DNA of 64,000 nt, from NCBI GenBank assembly GCA_003970805.2, contig CP051152.1, positions 2,480,001-2,544,000 on the forward strand, read 5' to 3'. Position numbers and translations under genes: made by a program. The first letter of the stretch is position 1; the number at the start of each line of letters is the position of its first letter. The DNA comes from Undibacterium piscinae. GTDB taxonomy: Bacteria > Pseudomonadota > Gammaproteobacteria > Burkholderiales > Burkholderiaceae_D. Positions 1 through 7,749 of this stretch are shown piece by piece. The notes under the pieces were generated by a model. That model saw nothing but the letters and a program-made list of their open reading frames with translations, was not told where the DNA came from and made no database searches.

Positions 1-1
1 G

Positions 2-109
2 TTTGCTCAAGAGTTGCTAAACCATGGCTTCGAGGAGGTCGAATTCGAGCGACTATCACTTGGTATCGTCGCGATACACAGCGCGCGCAAACCACGCAAG
101 AGGCCTTAA
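2..109 (+). CDS. C-terminal end of a UbiE-like SAM methyltransferase (partial)
   Basis: The frame starting at base 2 is open from the window edge to a TAA at 107-109 and gives about 35 residues. It contains GFEEVEFERLSLGIVAIH followed by a basic ARKPRKRP tail. This resembles the last strand and tail of class I methyltransferases of the UbiE/MenG group (GF..V....L..GIVALH...KP). Only the C-terminus is visible, so the substrate cannot be judged. A REP-like repeat begins 10 bases after the stop. Confidence 0.5.
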   Translation, partial: FAQELLNHGFEEVEFERLSLGIVAIHSARKPRKRP

Positions 110-118
110 CAAAGCGCG

Positions 119-228
119 GTCGGCTGGGTTAAAGCTTCATCAACCCAGCAAGAACATGGTCACAATGAACAGCGGCAAATTGAAATTGTCGGCTAGATGT
201 GGATAGGGATACTGGGCTGACCAGCTAG
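119..228. repeat. REP-pair repeat, family 1, diverged copy
   Basis: The left end is GTCGGCTGGGTT, then AACCCAGC after a short loop; the right end is CTGGGCTGACCAGCTAG. The interior matches the copies at 646-721, 1191-1306 and 1450-1565. Each end can fold into its own hairpin and the two ends are inverted relative to each other. In intact copies the outer tetranucleotide is GTAG (CTAC at the right end). Confidence 0.75.
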
Positions 229-253
229 TGATTTATCAAGAGGAGAAATGCGT

Positions 254-628
254 ATGACACCGACAGAATTGATGAGAGAGTGGGTCGCCAGGTTCAATGC
301 AGCAGACATACAAGGCTTGGCGGAGATGTACGCGGAAGACGCTGTTAATGAGCAGGCCGTTCTTGCTGAACCTTTGGTAGGCCGCTCGGCAATCCGCAAA
401 TTGCTTGAGGTCGATTTCGCTCGAGCAAAGATGGTGTGTATCGAAGAGCGTATCTATGAGTGCGGAGATACTGCGATTCTTCAATGGCGAGACCCACTCG
501 GTTTGAAAGGTTGCGGGTTCTTCCAGTTTAGGGATGAAAAAATCTGCCATCAGAAGGGATATTTTGATCAACTATCGTTCTTTAAAGCGCAGGGTTTACC
601 GGTTCCGCATGACTATCTCAATTCCTAA
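254..628 (+). CDS. NTF2/SnoaL-like fold protein
   Basis: About 124 residues with the layout of a SnoaL-like cone-fold domain: an N-terminal helix with W.ARFNAAD, then LAEMYAEDAVN, then GRSAIR, then strands ending GCGFFQFRDEKICHQKGYFD. This family covers ester cyclases, isomerases and many proteins of unknown role, so no reaction is assigned. An ATG also exists at 248, but AGGAG at 241-245 is only 2 bases from it and 8 bases from the ATG at 254, so 254 is preferred. Repeats lie on both sides. The gene is probably expressed alone. Confidence 0.7.
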   Translation: MTPTELMREWVARFNAADIQGLAEMYAEDAVNEQAVLAEPLVGRSAIRKLLEVDFARAKMVCIEERIYECGDTAILQWRDPLGLKGCGFFQFRDEKICHQKGYFDQLSFFKAQGLPVPHDYLNS

Positions 629-645
629 GCACAACGCAACACACA

Positions 646-721
646 ACAACAAAGAGCAGCAGCAAATTAAAATTGTCGGCTAAATGTGGATAGGAATGCT
701 GGGCTTACTAGCCCAGCCTAC
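646..721. repeat. REP-pair repeat, family 1, right part only
   Basis: The interior (CAACAAAGAGCAGC...) and intact right end GCTGGGC-TTACTA-GCCCAGCCTAC are present. The left GTAG hairpin is missing. It lies between the SnoaL-like and SRPBCC genes. Confidence 0.75.
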
Positions 722-781
722 GAGTTACGCCGCACACCCATTTACTTTCAAACATAGTTGTCAACCACAAGGAGTAAGACC

Positions 782-1204
782 ATGAAAATTTCGGTAGAAA
801 CCATCGTCAAAGCGCCCATCGCCAAAGTCTGGAGCGCTTACACCACGCCGGACGACATCAAGCAATGGAATGCGGCTTCTGATGATTGGCACACGACCCA
901 AGCCAGCGTCGATTTGCGTGCCGGTGGGGCGTTTTCATCGCGCATGGAGGCCAAAGACGGTAGCTTCGGTTTTGACTTCGCAGGTACCTATACCAAGATC
1001 GTGCCTCACGAGCTAATCGAGTATACCTTCGGCGACCGTACTGGGGTAGTCGAATTCATAGAGAACGAACTTGGCGTCAAGCTACGCGTCAGCTTCGACG
1101 CCGAAACCGAGCATCTGGTGGAACAACAACGTCAAGGATGGCAAGCTATCTTAGATAATTTTGCCAGACACGTTGAAGCCAAACAACCCGGTAGGCTGGG
1201 TTAA
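782..1204 (+). CDS. SRPBCC/AHSA1-type domain protein
   Basis: About 140 residues starting MKISVETIVKAPIAKVWSAYT, with PDDIKQWNAASDDWH and GGAFSSRMEAKDGS, and a C-terminal helix QRQGWQAILDNFARHVE. This is the AHSA1-like START/Bet v1 fold, which binds hydrophobic ligands; the substrate is unknown. AAGGAG at 769-774 sits 7 bases before the ATG at 782; the frame also runs back to a TTG at 758, which has no ribosome site. The last residues (GRLG) and the stop codon lie inside the repeat that starts at 1191, so the native C-terminus may have been replaced. Confidence 0.75.
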   Translation: MKISVETIVKAPIAKVWSAYTTPDDIKQWNAASDDWHTTQASVDLRAGGAFSSRMEAKDGSFGFDFAGTYTKIVPHELIEYTFGDRTGVVEFIENELGVKLRVSFDAETEHLVEQQRQGWQAILDNFARHVEAKQPGRLG

Positions 1205-1306
1205 AGCTTCATCAACCCAGCATGCACATGGCAACAAAGAGCAGCTGCTAATTGAAATTATCGACTGAATGTGGGAAGGGATGCTGGGCTTACTAGCCCA
1301 GCCTAC
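1191..1306. repeat. REP-pair repeat, family 1, complete
   Basis: Begins GTAGGCTGGGTT with AACCCAGC closing the first hairpin, and ends GCTGGGC-TTACTA-GCCCAGCCTAC. It is nearly identical to the copy at 1450-1565. It overlaps the end of the SRPBCC gene and provides its TAA. Confidence 0.85.
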
Positions 1307-1323
1307 GAACTGCACTACAAAGC

Positions 1324-1449
1324 TTATTTATCGAAAAGTGCTTTTGCGTACGAATAGCTTGCAGCAGCATTGTCGAGGCTTGGCATTAACGACTGCCGGG
1401 TAATTCCCAGATCGAAGAGTCTGCGTAATAACTCATCAGCTTCAGCGCG
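1324..1449 (-). pseudogene. 3' fragment of a gene, possibly FRG-domain
   Basis: The minus strand between two family 1 repeats is open for about 41 codons and ends in TAA at 1324-1326. It reads AEADELLRRLFDLGITRQSL...PSLDN...FDK. The pattern 'L...LGI.R.SL.P.LD' resembles the C-terminus of FRG-domain proteins, but the match is weak. There is no start: the frame runs straight into the repeat at 1450. I read it as the tail of a gene whose 5' part was lost at the repeat. Confidence 0.35.
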
Positions 1450-1565
1450 GTAGGCTGGGTTAAAGCTTCATCAACCCAGCATGCACATGGCAACAAAGAG
1501 CAGTCGCAAATTGAAATTATCGGCTAGATGTGGAAAGGGATGCTGGGCTGAATAACCCAGCCTAC
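1450..1565. repeat. REP-pair repeat, family 1, complete
   Basis: GTAGGCTGGGTT...AACCCAGC at the left, GCTGGGCTGAATAACCCAGCCTAC at the right, same interior as the copy at 1191-1306. The two copies are in the same orientation about 145 bases apart, bracketing the gene fragment at 1324-1449. Confidence 0.85.
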
Positions 1566-1695
1566 GGGCTGTAACCGTTAGGTGTTGTCAGGCATGTGGT
1601 CGCTCTTGCCATTACACGCGTAAAACTGTCGAAATATTTTACACACGCACGCAATAAAAAAGATAAGCTATTGATTTATAACATATTTCTATGAG

Positions 1696-1711
1696 TGGCA
1701 TAATAATTGCT
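1696..1711 (+). promoter_or_regulatory. Sigma-54 (RpoN) promoter for the PEP-CTERM gene
   Basis: TGGCATA-ATAA-TTGCT matches the consensus TGGCAYR-N4-TTGCW at every defined position. The GG and GC elements are separated by the required 10 bases. The predicted start site is near 1722, about 30 bases before the ATG at 1754. RpoN and the PrsK/PrsR system have been linked to PEP-CTERM gene expression in other proteobacteria, which fits the gene downstream. Confidence 0.75.
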
Positions 1712-1753
1712 TATATTGAAACTTCTAAATCTCACTATTTTAAAGTCTCATAA

Positions 1754-2374
1754 ATGAAAAATTCCAAACTTATTTCTATCATTTTAATGGCTGCGTTATC
1801 CTCTATTTTGATGACAGCGAACGCTTCCCAAATCACCCAAGCAGAATATGATGCTGCGTCCAACTTGGTTAACTTTAATACGATTGGAGACGGTACTTTA
1901 GTATCAACACAATACACTGCTAATGGCGTTACGTTCAGTGGTCAAATCGTTGGACAGACAAGTGGTGATGGCGTTTTTTCATCGACCTCAGCGAACACTT
2001 ACTATGCACCTAACCGCACTGATACATGGGGGGCTAAATTCTCCAGCACAGTTAGCTCTGTTGGTTTCTATGCAGAATATTGGCAGCAAGATGTGATCAC
2101 TTTAGGTGTCTATAACAACAACGTACTTTTAGGCACGTACAATTTTAACAAGCCAAACGATGATATCTACTCCACCTATATGATCGGTGTCACGGATAGC
2201 AATGCGTTTGATGAAATTCGTTTCTCAATCTCAGGGAGCTCCAATCATTTCTTCAACATGGATAACTTCAAATTTCAAACAGCGACGCAACAAAATGTTC
2301 CAGAACCAACATCGATCGCAATGTTTGGCCTTGGCCTCGTTGCTTTAGCATATCTCCGTCGTAAATCTGCATAA
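1754..2374 (+). CDS. PEP-CTERM sorting domain protein
   Basis: A 206-residue exported protein. Residues 1 to about 24 are a signal peptide (MKNSKLISIILMAALSSILM then TANA). The middle is a beta-rich domain (FNTIGDGT, YTANGVTFSG, VGFYAEYWQQDVITLGVYN) of the kind found in many PEP-CTERM surface proteins. The C-terminus carries the sorting signal: VPEPTS, a hydrophobic stretch, then LRRKSA. Such proteins are processed by exosortase (EpsH/Xrt) and linked to exopolysaccharide; no exosortase gene is in this window. Its 5' leader follows a consensus sigma-54 promoter and a strong terminator follows at 2389, so it is a single-gene unit. The gene is more AT-rich than its neighbours. Confidence 0.9.
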   Translation: MKNSKLISIILMAALSSILMTANASQITQAEYDAASNLVNFNTIGDGTLVSTQYTANGVTFSGQIVGQTSGDGVFSSTSANTYYAPNRTDTWGAKFSSTVSSVGFYAEYWQQDVITLGVYNNNVLLGTYNFNKPNDDIYSTYMIGVTDSNAFDEIRFSISGSSNHFFNMDNFKFQTATQQNVPEPTSIAMFGLGLVALAYLRRKSA

Positions 2375-2388
2375 GCATACTTCTCGGT

Positions 2389-2421
2389 AAAAAAGCCACC
2401 TGTTCTAAGGTGGCTTTTTTT
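2389..2421 (+). terminator. Rho-independent terminator after the PEP-CTERM gene
   Basis: Perfect 12-base arms AAAAAAGCCACC / GGTGGCTTTTTT around an 8-base loop, followed by a T-rich run. Confidence 0.9.
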
Positions 2422-2710
2422 GTTTGTTGTTTGCGTTAGTTGAGATTTGACCTGCACTCCCAATCATGGCGAATGCAATAGACCCTTTAAGGTACATAGC
2501 AATTAGCGATAGTGCACGCCGTTTGATTATGGAACGGTGCGATTTAAAAACTATTTGCTTACCGGCGCAGTTGAATTTGATGGAGTGGCGGGGAATCGAC
2601 TCGGTCGTGGGCGCTAGGACATGAATGTCCCCTTTTTCGGCGCGCTAAAGCACGCAAAAAGCCTGGTTGCCGGGCGTAATGCCCTTCAGCAAGCGTAGCG
2701 TGCGTAAATC
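2422..2710. other. Intergenic, no supported gene
   Basis: A 52-codon open frame exists on the plus strand (ATG at 2466 to TGA at 2624), but it has no ribosome binding site and no recognisable sequence, so I do not call it. The stretch may be relic DNA. Confidence 0.4.
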
Positions 2711-2802
2711 GTAGGGTGCGCCATGCGCACCACGCACACCATTAATCGCCAATAATTTCCAGCTTTTGATTTTGAGTCATTGGTGCGCATGGCGCACCCT
2801 AC
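2711..2802. repeat. REP-pair repeat, family 2 (GTAGGGTGCGCC type)
   Basis: Left unit: GTAG then hairpin GGTGCGC-CAT-GCGCACC. Right unit: GGTGCGC-ATG-GCGCACC then CTAC. The two units are inverted and about 50 bases apart. A second copy lies at 61855-61923. Confidence 0.85.
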
Positions 2803-2882
2803 AAATGTGAACGCACTATGCCAGTAAGGCGTCATGGGCTTCGTCTATTTTGTATTTAAAATCGCAGCGCCTGCCTGCCAAT

Positions 2883-3872
2883 TCAAGCCCGGCCAGCCAG
2901 CAATCCCTGTACCAGCGCTAGTAAGGCGGCTTGTTCGGCTGCCGGGCTGAACAAGGGGGCGCGTTGCGTGCATGCCTGGACGATTTCTTGATAGTAGCCG
3001 TGCTGCAGTTCCTGGTCCTGGCGGCAGCGTTGTAGTAAGGCGGCGAGTCCGGCGGCATCGTCTAGCTCAAAATAGCCTGGGTAATTTTCGCCTAGCATGC
3101 CGAGATTGCCGGGGATGCGTGAGGCCAGTACCGGAGTGCCGCTACAGACTGCCTCCAGCACCACATGCGCGCCGCCCTCGATGCGGCTACTGTGTACCAA
3201 GACATGCGCATGCTGGATATGCCTGAGCGTGCGACTGTGCGATTGACTACCTAACCAGCGGTAATGCGGATACTGGCTGGCACAGGCTTGCGCTTGCGCG
3301 CCCAACTCTGGCTCTAGTGCCGCCCCGATATGATCAATGAAAATGTCAGACTGGGCGGCAAGTAGCGCGGCAGCGGCGAACAGGGTTTGCGGTGATTTTT
3401 CGGCGCGCAGATGGCCGACCATCAGGGCGCGTAAGTGCTGCGGCGTTTTCTGTGCCGGGGCGCGGCTGGCACTCGATTGGAAGATCACCTGGGCTTTATG
3501 GCGCAACTCTGGCGGCAAGGCATCCGGCCCGCGTTCTTGCAACACCACCAGTGCTTGCGCGTAACGCAGCGAGGCTTGCGCCGCCGGGTCGCTGAGTATG
3601 TCGCGGTATAAGTCGGTGCCGGTCAACACCAGGCCCAGGCCGGGCGCATCCGCAGTAACGCTTAGTCTGTGCGCCCACCGCGCAATCGAGCTGGCCGAAC
3701 GGCGCGCATGCAGGGCCAGCAAGACTTCGGCTGGCTCACCGTCCCATTCTTGCGCGATCTTGGTCTGATAGTAAGGGCTGAGCATCTGCGACCAGCGCCA
3801 GGCGGTCTGCCAATTGCCGTTATTCGCCGCGGCCAGGGCCGGGCTGAGTATGAGTACGCGTGGCTGTTTCAT
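2883..3872 (-). CDS. senB: SenB-like selenosugar synthase (GT4-type glycosyltransferase)
   Basis: 329 residues from the ATG at 3872 (the frame stays open to 3944). The N-terminus has RVLILSPALAAANNGNWQTA, then AQEWDGEPAEVLLALHARRS and LTGTDLYRD; these are hallmarks of the family once named TIGR04348 and now SenB of selenoneine biosynthesis. The C-terminal half is a GT-B/GT4 donor domain with the EX7E motif (IEGGAHVVLEAV) and a GTPVLAS loop. SenB joins selenophosphate to a UDP-sugar to make a selenosugar. In known sen operons senA and senC (selD-like) are adjacent; neither is visible here. The divergent neighbours are an ABC importer of the putative selenate type, which supports a selenium role. 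Assignment is from motif recall; a related sugar transferase is the alternative. Confidence 0.7.
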   Translation of the reverse strand: MKQPRVLILSPALAAANNGNWQTAWRWSQMLSPYYQTKIAQEWDGEPAEVLLALHARRSASSIARWAHRLSVTADAPGLGLVLTGTDLYRDILSDPAAQASLRYAQALVVLQERGPDALPPELRHKAQVIFQSSASRAPAQKTPQHLRALMVGHLRAEKSPQTLFAAAALLAAQSDIFIDHIGAALEPELGAQAQACASQYPHYRWLGSQSHSRTLRHIQHAHVLVHSSRIEGGAHVVLEAVCSGTPVLASRIPGNLGMLGENYPGYFELDDAAGLAALLQRCRQDQELQHGYYQEIVQACTQRAPLFSPAAEQAALLALVQGLLAGRA

Positions 3873-4033
3873 AACCAGCAGTGTAAGGCATAGGCAAAAA
3901 ATTTTGATAAATGTGTGGCCAAAGCTGTGGCAAATTCTGCGCAATAGTCTGCGCTGTCACGTGCAAATGGCGTTGATTTCGGGTCTAATATACAATTCGC
4001 CCCCCGTCATTCCCTTTTCACTGAGGATATCCC

Positions 4034-4900
4034 ATGTTTAAATTGTCTGCCACGCGTGCCCTTGCTGCCGCCCTTAGCTTTAGCTTGCTGAGTTTTACTG
4101 GTCTGTTACACGCGCAGGCGGTCTTTAAAGTCACCGCCATCCCGGATGAATCGCCAACTGAACTAGCGCGTAAAGCCGCGCCTCTGGTCAAATATCTGGA
4201 AAAGACCTTGGGCATGAAGGTCGAATTTACCCCGGTGACTGACTACGCCGCCTCGGTAGAGGCGCTGGCCAACAAGCAGGTTGATCTGGCCTGGTACGGT
4301 GGTTTTACTTTTGTGCAAGCCAGTGTGCGCTCGGGCGGCAAGGTGATCCCGCTGGTGCAGCGTGAAGAAGATGCTAAATTTCGCTCGGTCTTCATCACTA
4401 GCGACCCTGCTATCAAAACGCTGGCTGATCTGAAGGGCAAGAACGTCAGCTTCGGTTCGCAGTCCAGCACTTCCGGCCATCTGATGCCACGTAGCTTTTT
4501 ACTGCAAGCCAATATCGATCCGGATAAAGATTTTAAACGCGTGGCTTACTCCGGTGCACATGATGCGACCATCGCTGCGGTAGTGGCGGGCAAGGTCGAT
4601 GCTGGTGCTTTGAATATTTCGGTGTGGGAGAAATTTGTCGCCGACGGTAAAGTCGACACGAATAAAGTGCGCGTGTTTTACACCACGCCAGGGTTTTATG
4701 ATTACAACTGGACGGTACACGCCGACATGCCAGCGGCACAACGCGAAAAATTGACTAAGGCTTTCTTGAGCCTGGATCGCGCTAGCCCAGAAGGCAAAGA
4801 AATTTTAGAGTTGCAACGTGCCACCCGCTTCATCCCTACCAAAGCTGAAAATTACAAGGGCATAGAACAAGCGGCACATAGCGCTGGTTTGCTCAAGTAA
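4034..4900 (+). CDS. PhnD-family substrate-binding protein, putative selenate ABC transporter
   Basis: 288 residues. Signal peptide to about residue 28 (LLHAQA). The mature part begins FKVTAIPDESPTELARKAAP, followed by YLEKTLGMKVEFTPVTDYAA and DLAWYGGFTFVQA. This is the phosphonate-binding-like type 2 periplasmic fold, and closest by eye to the subgroup annotated as putative selenate-binding protein (TIGR04553 from memory) rather than classical PhnD. GGATATCCC precedes the ATG. It is first in a tight four-gene operon (gaps of 7, -10 and 2 bases) with an ATPase and two permeases, and divergent from senB. The ligand is inferred, not shown. Confidence 0.8.
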   Translation: MFKLSATRALAAALSFSLLSFTGLLHAQAVFKVTAIPDESPTELARKAAPLVKYLEKTLGMKVEFTPVTDYAASVEALANKQVDLAWYGGFTFVQASVRSGGKVIPLVQREEDAKFRSVFITSDPAIKTLADLKGKNVSFGSQSSTSGHLMPRSFLLQANIDPDKDFKRVAYSGAHDATIAAVVAGKVDAGALNISVWEKFVADGKVDTNKVRVFYTTPGFYDYNWTVHADMPAAQREKLTKAFLSLDRASPEGKEILELQRATRFIPTKAENYKGIEQAAHSAGLLK

Positions 4901-4907
4901 GCTAAGC

Positions 4908-5741
4908 ATGAAGTTAGATTTACGCGCAGTCTCGGGCCGGCATCCGGCCGCCAAGCCGGATGCCGCGCCCGCCTTGCGTGAACTCAGCCTGAGTTTGCGC
5001 TCTGGCGAACAGCTTGCCATCATCGGCCCCTCGGGGGCTGGCAAGACCACGCTCTTGCATTTGATGGCGTGTGCGCTACAGCCATCGCAGGGCAGTCTGC
5101 AACTGGACGATAGCGATCCCTGGCAACTCTCGCGCAGCGCCTTGCAAAAGCTGCGTGGCCAGCTGTTTTTAGCACCACAGGTGCCGCCCTTGCCACCGCG
5201 CCAAAGAGTGGTGACGGCGGTGCTGGCCGGGCGTCTGCCGCATGAAAATATCTGGGCGAGTCTGCGCAGTCTGTTTTATCCGCAAGACATTCCACGCGCC
5301 GAACGCGCGCTGGCCAGCTTTGATCTGAGCGATAAATTATTTGAACGGGTCGACCGACTCTCAGGCGGCGAACGTCAGCGCGTCGGCCTGGCGCGTGCGC
5401 TGCTGTCTGAAGCCACGCTGTTGCTGGTCGATGAGCCACTGTCGGCGCTCGATCCGCAGCGCGGCGAGCAGGCCATAGTTGCACTGACCGCCGCCGCCAG
5501 TGCGCGCACCGCAACACTGGTAGCCAGTCTGCATCATGTAGAGATGGCGCTGACGCATTTTCCGCGCATCGTCGGTTTGCGCGATGGTGCCTTGTTCTTT
5601 GATCTGCCTGCCGCTGAAGTCAGCCCACAAATTTTGCAGGCGCTGTATGCGCAAAAACTGCATGAACTGAGCGGCCCTGCCCTGCCCACTGACGAGCAAT
5701 TCCCAGGCGCGCCGGTACCAGTGGTGATGTTGTGCCGTTGA
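4908..5741 (+). CDS. ABC transporter ATPase, PhnC-like
   Basis: 277 residues. Walker A GPSGAGKT at 40-47, Q-loop glutamine near 91, signature LSGGERQ at 151-157, Walker B LLLVDE at 171-176 with D-loop SALD, and the switch histidine in SLHH near 209-210. It powers import through the two PhnE-like permeases that follow. It starts 7 bases after the binding-protein gene and its 3' end overlaps the next start. The C-terminal 40 residues past the switch region are longer than the core domain needs. Confidence 0.85.
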   Translation: MKLDLRAVSGRHPAAKPDAAPALRELSLSLRSGEQLAIIGPSGAGKTTLLHLMACALQPSQGSLQLDDSDPWQLSRSALQKLRGQLFLAPQVPPLPPRQRVVTAVLAGRLPHENIWASLRSLFYPQDIPRAERALASFDLSDKLFERVDRLSGGERQRVGLARALLSEATLLLVDEPLSALDPQRGEQAIVALTAAASARTATLVASLHHVEMALTHFPRIVGLRDGALFFDLPAAEVSPQILQALYAQKLHELSGPALPTDEQFPGAPVPVVMLCR

Positions 5742-6571
5742 CCTCAGCAATGCCTGAGCCAGCGCTGCGTGATCCGGCCTGGCGCGGGCGGCTGTTCTGG
5801 GCGCTGGCTAGTCTGGCGCTGTTGTGGCCAACTTTAGTCCTGACCGAATTTAAACCCTGGATCTTGCTAGAGCCGGATGCCTTGAAACCGGCCTGGAATT
5901 TTATCAGCGCGTTTTTTCCGCCACGGTCTGATCCCGAATTTTTACTCTTACTGGCGCGGGAAACCTGGCGCACCGTGGCGATGGCAACTGCTGGTATGAG
6001 CCTAGCCCTGCTGCTGGCGCTACCCTTATCACTGCTGTCGGTGCGGGTCTTGTCGCTGTCGGCACTCACTGGCCGTATGGCGCTGCTACCGGCCATACTG
6101 CGGCAATTGGTGCGCTGGACCCTGATGGTGCTGCGCAGCGTTCCTGAGCTGGTCTGGGCGCTGGTGTTTGTACGGGTGGTGGGCTTGGGGCCGACCTCGG
6201 GCGTACTGGCCATCGCACTGACCTACGGCGGCATGCTGGGCAAGGTGTACGCCGATATTCTCGAAAGCAGCGATGCGCATGCCAGCAGCAGCCTGATGCG
6301 CAATGGCGCGGGTCGCCTGCAAACTTTTTTCTATGCGCTACTGCCGCAAAATGCCGCCGAGCTGACCAGCTACACCGTGTACCGCTGGGAATGCGCGATA
6401 CGCTCCAGCGCAGTGCTGGGTTTTGTCGGCGCTGGCGGTCTGGGGCAATTGATGGATAGTTCCATGAAGATGTTTAATGGCGCGGAAGTGGCTAGCATCT
6501 TGCTGGTGTTCATGGCGCTAGTCTGGCTGGCCGACCGCATCAGCGCCGCCTTACGCAAAATTTTGGCATAA
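5732..6571 (+). CDS. phnE: PhnE-like ABC permease 1
   Basis: About 279 residues from a GTG at 5732 that overlaps the ATPase gene; an ATG at 5750 is the alternative and neither has a clear ribosome site. Several membrane segments are evident. The permease loop reads SYTVYRWECAIRSSAVLGFV followed by GAGGLGQ, the PhnE-type cytoplasmic contact motif. Family members form the channel of phosphonate-like importers. The paralogue directly downstream suggests that the channel is a heterodimer. Confidence 0.85.
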   Translation: MPLTSAMPEPALRDPAWRGRLFWALASLALLWPTLVLTEFKPWILLEPDALKPAWNFISAFFPPRSDPEFLLLLARETWRTVAMATAGMSLALLLALPLSLLSVRVLSLSALTGRMALLPAILRQLVRWTLMVLRSVPELVWALVFVRVVGLGPTSGVLAIALTYGGMLGKVYADILESSDAHASSSLMRNGAGRLQTFFYALLPQNAAELTSYTVYRWECAIRSSAVLGFVGAGGLGQLMDSSMKMFNGAEVASILLVFMALVWLADRISAALRKILA

Positions 6572-6573
6572 AC

Positions 6574-7422
6574 ATGCAAGCTCCTCAGCCACCACCGACC
6601 AAACAAGCAAGCACCCCAGCGACCACCCAATTGCCGCCCAAGCTGTTTAACGCGCGTTGTCTGTCGTGCTGGTTAGTCTTGGGCGTCGCGCTGCTGGTGC
6701 TGGCCAGCTTTACTACCCTCAATCTGCAATGGGCGCAGTTTTTCTCCTGGGATGCGATTAGCCGCATGGGACGCTTTGTGGGAGAACTAATGCATCCCGA
6801 AAGCAGCTCCGCTTTTCTGCACAAGCTAGCGCTGGCGACCCTAGAAACTCTGGCGATGTCGGCACTCGGTACCTTCATCGCGCTGATACTCGGCGTGCTG
6901 CTGGCACTACCGGCCAGCAAGGCGCATGCGCAAGACCCGGCGCGCTGGCGTGGCCCGGCGCGTTTGCTGCTGAATGCCCTACGCAGCACGCCGGAACTGG
7001 TGTGGGCTACCTTACTCTTGATTGCCGCTGGTCTCGGCCCGTTTGCCGGGACTCTGGCGCTAGGTCTGCATACGGCTGGCGTGTTGGGCCGCCTGTTTGC
7101 CGAAGCCATAGAAAATGCGCCGCCAGAACCCGGCTTTGCACTACGTCTGCGTGGCATCTCTGAAACCCGGATATTTTTGTACGCCAGCTTGCCGCAAGTT
7201 TTGCCGCAACTACTCAGTTACACCCTGTACCGCTGGGAAAATAATATCCGCGCCGCCGCCGTGCTAGGGGTGGTCGGTGCCGGCGGCCTGGGCCAGATGC
7301 TGGCCTTCCACATGGGCCTGTTCCAGATGGGCGAAACCAGCAGCGTCTTGCTGGCCATGATGCTGCTGGTAGCGCTGGTCGATGCGCTCAGCTATCTGAT
7401 ACGCAGTGCTTTATCGCGCTGA
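6574..7422 (+). CDS. phnE: PhnE-like ABC permease 2
   Basis: 282 residues, starting 2 bases after the first permease stops. It begins with a polar, Pro/Thr-rich tail before the first membrane segment (CWLVLGVALLVLASF). The contact loop SYTLYRWENNIRAAAVLGVV then GAGGLGQ matches that of its neighbour. It ends the operon and its last 12 bases overlap the convergent gene at 7411. Translation is likely coupled with the upstream permease. Confidence 0.85.
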   Translation: MQAPQPPPTKQASTPATTQLPPKLFNARCLSCWLVLGVALLVLASFTTLNLQWAQFFSWDAISRMGRFVGELMHPESSSAFLHKLALATLETLAMSALGTFIALILGVLLALPASKAHAQDPARWRGPARLLLNALRSTPELVWATLLLIAAGLGPFAGTLALGLHTAGVLGRLFAEAIENAPPEPGFALRLRGISETRIFLYASLPQVLPQLLSYTLYRWENNIRAAAVLGVVGAGGLGQMLAFHMGLFQMGETSSVLLAMMLLVALVDALSYLIRSALSR

Positions 7423-7749
7423 AACGGCCAGCTTGCCTGGCGCAGCCACTGCGGCCTCAGGCTTGGCCGAGCTACTGGACTGCGGCTTTGGGCTGCCAGG
7501 GCGTTGCGCTTCTTGCCCCAGTTGCTTCTGGCGCGCGGCATTGAGCTCTTCAATGGTAGGAGGCTTACGACTATCCGGCTGGCATGGGCCTTCCTGATAA
7601 TGCACAGCCCCTTTGACGCTGCACTTGTACACCGGAGTTGCCACGGCAGACGGCAACAGCAGCTGAGCGAGGGCGAATGCCAGGACCATTGATTTAACCA
7701 TGGGTAAAGCGAGCAGATGAGTGAAGCGCAATTTGCGATAAGCGTGCAT
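7411..7749 (-). CDS. DUF4124-like secreted protein
   Basis: A short exported protein with a hydrophobic leader (SMVLAFALAQLLLPSAVA) followed by VYKCSVKGAVHYQEGPC, the cysteine pair and 'Y.C...G...Y.D.PC' pattern of DUF4124. The C-terminal half is low-complexity (Gln, Pro, Ser, Ala). Starts at 7749 (MHAYRKL, with AGG upstream) or 7701 (MVKSMVL) both place the leader at the N-terminus; the frame stays open to 7845. It converges on and slightly overlaps permease 2. Function unknown; probably periplasmic. Confidence 0.65.
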   Translation of the reverse strand: MHAYRKLRFTHLLALPMVKSMVLAFALAQLLLPSAVATPVYKCSVKGAVHYQEGPCQPDSRKPPTIEELNAARQKQLGQEAQRPGSPKPQSSSSAKPEAAVAAPGKLAVSAR

